Assembly: GCA_003255025.1 (NCBI GenBank)
Contig: QANY01003987.1
Coordinates: 561,546-625,545, forward strand
Source: Datisca glomerata
Taxonomy: Eukaryota > Streptophyta > Magnoliopsida > Cucurbitales > Datiscaceae
DNA: 64,000 nt
Reading direction: 5' to 3'
Shown: positions 57,483 to 64,000 of the stretch, one piece after another
Layout: every line of letters starts with the position of its first letter
Position numbering within the stretch: the first letter of the stretch is position 1
Translations under genes and position numbers: made by a program
The notes under the pieces: model-generated
Told to the model about the DNA's origin: nothing
The model's input: only the letters and a program-made list of their open reading frames with translations
Database searches by the model: none

Positions 57483-58454
57483 CAAATCAAAACCACAGAT
57501 ACAATTGAAATTAGTAATAAATAGACAAGTTTTCAAAAAAATATCAAAAATGATCTCAAATAAAAAAGTATTAAAAAATAGTTGTGAGACATAATTTTTT
57601 AGAAAAACAGACATTCACGCGTAAGAAAAATTTTCACTCACACGTAATACTTGCACGAAATTTTAGTACTTTATAAAATATATAATATATATACATGTGT
57701 GATTTTTGAAGTATATTTTATATAAACAATATATATTATATAAACTTTCTGGACAAAAATTTAAATTTTTGCTACGCACGCATGGAGAACAGTTTTGGCC
57801 CCGAATTTTCATTTTTTTAGAATTACGGTGGAAATGAATCTCATGTAAATACCATGGAATAAGGTTTGATCCTATTCATGAGGATTTCATAAATATTCCG
57901 TTCCAAAAAGAGAGAGTTCGAAACAATTGGAATTTTTTTAGAGATTGGATGCAGTTACTAATTCATGATCTGGCATGTACAGAATGAAAACTTCATTCTC
58001 GATTCTACGAAAATTTTTATGAAAGCCTTTCATTTACTTCTCTTCGATGAAAGTTTTATTTTCCCAGAATGTATCCTAATTTTTTGCCTAATTCTTTTTC
58101 TTATGATTGATTCAACCTCTGATAAAAAAGATATACATTGATTATATTTCATCTCTTCAACAAGTTTTGAGCATAACGGTCCTATTGTTCTGATGGAAAG
58201 AATAACCTATGATTAGTTTTTCCTTTATTTTATTTTGTTTTTGACCATTTTTAATTTTTTATTAAAAATGGCATATTATTGATATTGACCCCACTTGAAA
58301 TTGCCAATAAAAACTGAAAAGCTAGGAAATTTTTTTTATCTTACTAGTTCATGATATTCAACAAAGGTAATTATTTTTTTTAAAAATATGAAATAAACAA
58401 ACGTTGTCGATGCTTGTAAAACTAACTAGTAGAAGTAAACTTTAGCCTTGTAAT
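57483..58454. other. intergenic AT-rich sequence
   Basis: No gene or repeat is recognised. Confidence 0.5.
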
Positions 58455-59472
58455 TAGAGGTGTAAGTAAAATCGAGAAACCGATCAAACTGAATTGAATC
58501 GAACCACAATTTTGTCATATCATTTAGATTTGCATCGGTTTAGCAAATGGAAAAACCACAATTTTTAGTTCGGTTTGCAGTTTGAGGATGTAAAAACCGC
58601 TAGAAACCTAACCACACTACTATATACAAAATTAGGGATATTTAGTTATGAACTACTAGTCAGTTGAGTGGAGATGTCACCTTATAAAGTTTCTCTAAGT
58701 GTTATGCACACGATTCGAATCTATCCCTTTTATATTTTTCATTATTTTTTCTTTTTCACACTTTACATCTAAGAAACCCTAATTTTAAATAAGAATTTCA
58801 TCACGTGTTTTAAACACAGCATACCTCTCTCTCTCTCACATCCCAGTTACAACTTTATTTGTCACAGAACTCAGGTCGTCAATATATCCTCATCTTCGCA
58901 GCTAGCTCTATCATCATCATCTTCGCGGCTCTGTCATCGTCGTCTTCGTGCCTCTGTCATCATCAACTTTGTGGCTCTTAACTCATCGTCTTTGCGGCTC
59001 CTAACTCGTAACCATCGCAACTCCTCAAATCAGAACCTAAAGCTTCTCTAATCGAAGCCTAAAGCTTCTTTCGTGTTCGCAGCTCCTAATCGTGGTTCAT
59101 TTGATTTGTGCTTCATTGTTGTTATGGTTGATTTTTTGTGAGAGATTTGCTACTATTATGGTGATTTTTGGTTTGAGATTAGCTTGGTTTTGTTTGGTAT
59201 CTATAGATTTTTTTGTTAGGGTTTTAGCTTCTTTTAGGAATTAATAATTGAAGTTTTTGTACTGGGAAAGGTGCAGATTTTGGTGTTTTTTACTTTGATT
59301 TTTTGTTGGTTCAGTTTAATACGGTTTTTACAGATTTTATATGGTTCATTTAGCTGTGGTTTTTATTTTTGTTTCCCAGTTCGGTTCGGTTTCTATTATC
59401 GTAAAATTACATTTGTGGTTCGGTTCATTCAGACCCCCTAAATCACGCCGAACTAAACTGTGTGCACCCCTA
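58455..59472. mobile_element. hAT-type non-autonomous element, TSD CTTGTAAT/CTTGCAAT
   Basis: It starts TAGAGGTGTAAG and ends CACCCCTA. The 8-base flanks are CTTGTAAT (58,447-58,454) and CTTGCAAT (59,473-59,480), one mismatch. Both arms contain CGGTTT/AACCG-type motifs (AACCGATCAAACTG, TTCGGTTCGGTT). The 1.0 kb interior holds leader-like sequence with a short minisatellite (58,890-59,050) and a G+T-rich tail resembling the 5' end of a plant gene. No transposase is visible. Confidence 0.8.
58890..59050. repeat. imperfect minisatellite, 24-30 base units
   Basis: Repeated units of the type TCATCATCATCTTCGCGGCTC / TCATCGTCGTCTTCGTGCCTC / TCATCATCAACTTTGTGGCTC / CTCATCGTCTTTGCGGCTCC, inside the hAT-type element. 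Confidence 0.8.
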
Positions 59473-59480
59473 CTTGCAAT

Positions 59481-59867
59481 AAATCAATTATAATGTCTTC
59501 TAGTACTCCTAGGGTATAAAACCCATCCTCTATTTATATATATTGCTAATTATTGTTAAATGAATGATTAAAATATAAGATTATAAATGAAATAGCGATG
59601 TCATAATTGGATAATATTAGAAAACTAGTCATTATTATTCAATGTTATAAGGGTAAATCTAAAATTAGATTTAATTTTGGTTGGACTTATGAATGATTAA
59701 AATGAAAGGTTATGAGTAAATTGTAGCATGATGGTTGGATAAAATTAGATAATTAATTATTATCCTTCAACGTCTTAAGTGTGTAAATTTAGATTAGATA
59801 AATTTGTCGGACAAAACGTCTAAAAAAAATTTCCCTTTATTTTTGAGTAACCTAGTCTAATAACAAG
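59481..59867. other. intergenic sequence
   Basis: Includes two diverged copies (about 59,560-59,660 and 59,685-59,780) of a motif around GAATGATTAAAAT...GTTGGATAA...TTAGA. No gene. Confidence 0.5.
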
Positions 59868-61090
59868 TGAGCTTGAGAGCGTGAGAATTGTATGACTAAA
59901 AGGCTGAAATACAAGCATCTTAGGTCTATCTCAAGAAGGTGACAAATGCATTTACTATTCTAAGGTTGGTGAGAACTCTAAGTGCGAAATATTCTCTAAT
60001 TTCTTGGGTTAGAGAAATGTGAGAGTAATGATAATGATTGATGATGATCTCCATAATGATACCAAGAACCCCCTTATATAGATGAGGCCAAGTGGGGACC
60101 ATAAATATGTCCCTCGTAACGGCATAGGAATCATGTAATAAATGTGGTCACGCCTAAAACGTGATCACACTCACAAAATGTGACCACACTTCACTCCCTC
60201 AACTAGTCATGCCCTTGTGGCATCGAGCAGTCACATAACCATCTCATAAATGGAATATTTGTACTATACATAACACCCACCCCTGAGGGGGATCGACCAT
60301 GCTGCCCGTCTTTGGGCTCCTCAAAAGTAGAAAGACCATGCCAACCGTCCATCGGGCTACCCCGAGGGTGGCCATACTAGGCCAGCAACCCTTGGGCTTT
60401 CTTGAAGGCGACAATAAAGAGGTACCTCCCTGACAGACACGTATCACCTTTTTTACCCTTCTTTATCAAAAAGAGGTCATACCCTTTAAAAAGGTTTTCC
60501 TATCTTACTATAACGTAACATTGTCCTCATTCTACCATACCACAGCCTCTAGATTGTTACCAAACAAGGAACAGCCTTCGATTCTCACTAAGCTCGAAGA
60601 CTACAGCCTCCAGATTGTCACTAAAATCGAAGACAAATTATAACACTTATTGTATAATTCATAGATGAGCTCGCCTCATTTATAAATCTAGGGGAGCCAC
60701 TTACAAATATAGTCATTGGGTACAACATCTTTACATTTAAGCGGCGCCCTTCTTAAATATATTTCCTATTACTCTACATCGGTCTCGTCAGGCCACGCGG
60801 GCGCCACCTAGGCATATGATGCCACGTGTACATCACTACTATTTACATTAGCTCCATGTTCAAGGTTGAAAGTGCAGCGATCAAGCTTGGACATACCTAT
60901 TCTGATTGAGTGTTGCATCTTCCACATTGGTTCGTAGGCCAACAAGAGTCCACATTTGTTCGTACGCAAATAATGAGAAGGCGTACCTTCCCACCTTGCG
61001 AAGGCACACCTGGCGTCTTCCCAAGGCGGGTTGTCTTTCTAAGGCGTGGGAAGGCAATGCCTTTCTAATGCGTGGGGGAGTGGGTAGTCA
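59868..61090 (-). repeat. 3' LTR of a minus-strand Ty3/gypsy element (probable)
   Basis: On the minus strand it begins TGACTACCC right after a polypurine tract and probably ends GCTCTCAAGCTCA, about 1.2 kb. A TATA-like CTATATAAGGGGG lies near 60,072-60,084 (minus). It contains no coding domain. The second LTR is outside the window, so borders are estimates. Confidence 0.55.
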
Positions 61091-61102
61091 CTTCCCCCCA
61101 CC
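61091..61102 (-). other. probable polypurine tract of the gypsy element
   Basis: GGTGGGGGGAAG on the minus strand, directly before TGACTACCC, the suggested LTR start. Confidence 0.55.
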
Positions 61103-61208
61103 TATATGTATCCACGCCACAAAAGGAGTTTTTCACTTCCTCTTCTCGGTTTCTCTCAAGCTCTCATCTCTTCCCCATTCAATCTTTCTTTCGTTTTCAC
61201 CAAAACAT

Positions 61209-63470
61209 ATGATCCCCAAAGAAGTCCTCGCCTATAGAAAGTACGATACTTCAGCAAAGTGCGCACCGAAACCATAGGGCATCTCTGACAAGACGGCCAA
61301 GCAAATCATTCGCGCGATGTATAAAAGTCCAGAGGCGGTTGTCCTAATGTCGTCCGCACTATTGATGGAAAATGAGGTATCGGGGAATTGTGAGAGCTTG
61401 GAGGAGGACTAAGCTTTGTTACTAAATCTAACTCACGGTGACTTCCCTCCATCGATCATTTTGTATGATGGACATGCAAGACCTGTGATAGGTTGATTGA
61501 AGTGGTGTGAGTACATATTCTCCACGCTAGAGTATGTCACTACTTTGTATAAGGCGTGTATCTACGAAGCCTTGAGAGTTAATTTGCACCTCAACATTCG
61601 TGTCAGCTCAGCCACCATGGAAGCTTTGGTATTACGTTGGAGTAGGCAGACTCAATCCTTTGTTGCTACCTAGGGCCTACTTTAGAGGATGTCCACATGC
61701 TCTTACGCCACTCGTTCTTTGTTGATCATGATGTATTCGAGAGCGCCTCCACTCTAGAGGAAATGGAAACTCTCGAACTGCTACGGAAGGGTTTATCAAA
61801 GTCTTACAAACCCAAAGCAGAGGGCGTTCTAAGTAGGCGGGCCAACTTTAGTGGGTAGCTATGCTACTTCTTCAAGGATGCGCAGCAGTTCCTGCTAAGA
61901 AGAAAATCTCAAGGAGAGAAGCTAGGGAGGGTGCTCAGTTTGAGATCAAGAAAGTGGAGCTCACTACCTTTGTGGTCATGTGGCTCTCTAGATACATCCT
62001 TCAAGGTACGTGTTTAAGTTTTATTTTATTTTTTACTTTTTTTACCGTCATGCTTTCATAAAATATGTCACCATTTAGCTCCATAATGAACCCTTTTTAG
62101 CTCTACGCACACCCGCCCTCGGGCACCCACGACACACATACCTTCGGGCTTGGCACTTGCGCACCCTCAGGCTTCATGAACGTGCCTTTAAGGTTCACAC
62201 AAACACGCCTTCGAGCTTCACAGACATGCTTTTAGACTTCACATGGACACGCCTCCGGGCTTTACACGTCTTTGGGCTTCACTCGCATACATGGTCTCCT
62301 TTACTTATATGAATTTTTATATCATTTTTTATTGCCTTTACACCTCGTAGGTCAGCCTGCAGACATGGTTAATGGGAGAATCTTCATGATGTCTGTCAGA
62401 CTAGCTGCAGGTTGTCGTATCCCCTTAGCACCCATCTTCTTGGGAAACTTGTATTACATGTTGGATCACATATATGGAGGCATATAGAGGAACTAAGGGT
62501 GGTACATGATCATCTCTTACGCCGATTGCACCTTCTTGCAGATGTTCATTTGGGAGGGTTCCCAATGTGTGCCCATTCTTGGTCTCCTGCCTCGCTACAG
62601 TGCAAGGATTGTGTTGACCCGCCCCAGGCATGGGCGAGATCTGGGAGTAAAATTCCAAAGCATCTGACCTTCCCTACCGAGGCTAATATCTTTAGGTACT
62701 TAAAGGTGTGGAATTATGCTCTTTATCCAAATGGCTACATCAGGGATAAAGTGCACCCCTTCTTAGGAAGGATATAGACTCAGGCGCGGGCAATTCACCT
62801 TTCTGGCTTTCAGACAATAATGCGATCATATTGGCCATTCTAACGTCGTCGAGACTTCTTGTAGTGATCGAGTGTGAGGACGAGATAGGGGTACATGGTT
62901 TTTTGAGCATTCATTACCAATTTAATTGAGTGGCTCGTCAGTTAGATTTTGATCAAGGCATTGCGTTAAAGCGACGGCCCCACCTCCAGTTTAGAGAGGC
63001 CTTTGAATATTGGATGACATGGGCCCGTAACTATAGTAACATCGTGACATCTTTCCATGTTGCTCAGTCCACTCGCCAGCCCAACATGATCAGTTTAATG
63101 AAGAGGAACTTTGGGAACTTAGCTCATTCGTGGCAGAAGTACCTTCAATTTCCTCTTGACAACTTACAAGAGAAAAAGGATTTATAAAGGGACCTAACGC
63201 TGCAAACCATGAAATCGTCTTCTGACCAAGAAGGGAGTAAGAGGGAGAGGAAAGTTCTCGCCGTTGATGAATCTTATCCCAAGACTTCTATCGAGGCATC
63301 CAGGGTGGAGGCTTTAGAGCCTGAGCGGGTCCCGTCTCTGAATTCAGGGTATGTGGAAACTTCAGATGATAAATCTCGCGTAGTCCCCAAAGTTCAGTTT
63401 TCACTCCTACGCTCAAGTCAACACCAAGAAACAGAACGCACAGACACCTTCGAGCAACAGTGAGTGGCCT
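61209..63470 (+). pseudogene. plant mobile domain (PMD) gene, antisense within a gypsy element
   Basis: From an ATG at 61,209 (MIPKEVLAYRKYD) broken frames follow the PMD order. WCEYIFSTLEYVTTLYKACI and LRWSRQTQSF lie at 61,500-61,660, then PTLEDVHMLLRHS near 61,677, and LTTFVVMWLSRYILQG ends at a donor near 62,005. After an intron to about 62,349 the frame reads MVNGRIFMMSVRLAAGCRIP and LAPIFLGNLYYML, and finally ARQLDFDQGIAL with a C-terminal stretch to 63,187. The tail (63,209-63,463) is hydrophilic with no motif. PMD proteins (MAIN/MAIL type) act in gene silencing and meristem maintenance in plants and also ride inside transposons. Several stops (for example near 61,410, 61,496, 61,671) show decay. 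Orientation is opposite to the gypsy pol end at 63.8 kb. Confidence 0.75.
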
Positions 63471-63754
63471 TTCTGTAAAAAAACCTATTGATACACTAAC
63501 CATTGAGCCTTCGGTACACCTCTTGTAAGTATAAATTCTTCTTTCTCTCTCTCTTCTTCTTTTTTTACATTCTGAATATGTTCTGCTATATACTTTTTTT
63601 TTTAAAATTTCACCCGCGACGGGTAGCTCTTTTAGGGAGGTCAGCAAAGCCTTCGATGCACTTTTATGAAGCGTCTTAAGTGCATTTAAGGACAATAAGC
63701 CTATTCCCAATTTTTTGGCCACCTTACAAAACATGAAATGAAATTACAACACTA
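63471..63754. other. gypsy 3' untranslated sequence
   Basis: CT-rich then mixed sequence between the PMD gene and the pol end. No gene is recognised. Confidence 0.4.
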
Positions 63755-63905
63755 AGCATAATGCATCCTTATGTACTTGAAGTTGATTATCATTGGTATG
63801 ACTTGATGTATGTAAGGGTGAGCTAACCGACAGTACCCATTGTCAGCTACGGAGGTGATCTCGTATGGTCTTTCCCACTTGGCTCGAACTTCATGGCGTA
63901 TACTG
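63755..63905 (-). pseudogene. Ty3/gypsy pol C-terminus (integrase tail)
   Basis: On the minus strand RAKWERPYEITSVADNGYCR then LAHPYIHQVI and a stop. This matches the (P)xWEGPYxVxxVxxxGxYxL end of Ty3/gypsy integrase. It is cut at 63,904 by a copia LTR, so the rest of pol must lie beyond it, outside the window. Confidence 0.6.
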
Positions 63906-64000
63906 TTCAGCATAGTGCCCTTAAATTATGTATTTAGACTATTTTAATATGAAATTAATGAAATTACATTTTCTTATAATTATTCTTTTAAATTATTGTA
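63904..64000 (+). repeat. start of a copia A-like LTR, cut by the window edge
   Basis: TGTTCAGCATAGTGCCCTTAAA followed by TTTTAATATGAAAT and ATTCTTTTAAATTATTGT resembles the first 80 bases of the LTR at 3,420 (TGTTGGGGGTTATGCCC, TTTTAATATGAAAA, GTTCTTTTAAATTATTGTT). Confidence 0.7.

Noticed and set aside
60906..61277. 123-residue + strand frame as a separate gene
   Set aside because: The first part lies in the probable LTR and polypurine tract; only the end from the ATG at 61,209 belongs to the PMD gene.
1..64000. tRNA, rRNA or other structured RNA genes
   Set aside because: I scanned by eye for tRNA A/B-box patterns and rRNA core sequences and found nothing convincing; the only tRNA-related matches are retro-element primer sites.

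Overview
The window looks like a repeat-rich, AT-rich stretch of a eudicot plant nuclear chromosome. The evidence is spliced genes with GT-AG introns, a ribosomal protein promoter of plant type (telo-box, GGCCCA element), Ty1/copia elements primed by initiator-Met tRNA, and CACTA, hAT and MULE transposons. A single undetermined base (N) sits in a (TA)n tract at 25,498. The species cannot be named from the sequence alone.

Only two host genes look intact, and both lie in a small island at about 52.1-57.5 kb. One is a two-exon DUF1635 gene on the + strand (52,231-53,994). The other is a three-exon gene for cytosolic ribosomal protein uL23/RPL23A on the - strand (55,264-57,255). They are convergent.

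The rest is layered transposable-element sequence. (1) 0.5-5.4 kb: the decayed 3' part of a + strand Ty1/copia element (A) with a roughly 2 kb LTR. (2) 5.4-14.8 kb: DNA bounded by CACTA-type ends and rich in subterminal CCGTCG/CGATGG motifs. It carries a fragment of an ETR1/ERS1-type ethylene receptor gene (8,012-8,443, -) and a spliced-gene fragment of an ACT-domain-repeat (ACR) protein (14,059-14,275, +), with a minus-strand copia (C) between them. (3) 14.8-19.8 kb: the 5' end of another minus-strand copia (B), whose LTR is split by a complete 4.1 kb CACTA element (15,527-19,642, TSD TGT) that carries a TTC4-like TPR gene fragment. (4) 20-24 kb: a degraded plant-mobile-domain (PMD) gene and an unbounded relative of the second CACTA family with a C2-domain-like fragment. 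(5) 24.6-26.0 kb: a short LTR-flanked non-coding element (TRIM-like), followed by LINE debris. (6) 30.1-35.3 kb: a large non-coding LTR element (LARD-like) with two internal tandem arrays. (7) 41.0-48.8 kb: copia D, itself interrupted by a 2.0 kb solo LTR, a hAT-type MITE and a G+C-rich insertion. (8) 49.6-50.7 kb: a MULE-type element with long inverted repeats. (9) 58.5-59.5 kb: a hAT-type non-autonomous element. (10) 59.9-63.9 kb: the 3' end of a minus-strand Ty3/gypsy element with a PMD gene in antisense between pol and the LTR. The window ends in the first 97 bases of another copia LTR.

The most interesting pattern is repeated capture of host gene fragments (ethylene receptor, ACT-repeat protein, TTC4-like co-chaperone, C2-like protein) by two CACTA families within 18 kb. 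The antisense PMD gene in the gypsy element is the second. All retro-element coding regions contain stops or frameshifts, so none looks autonomous. Boundaries given as approximate were judged by eye, without alignment software.
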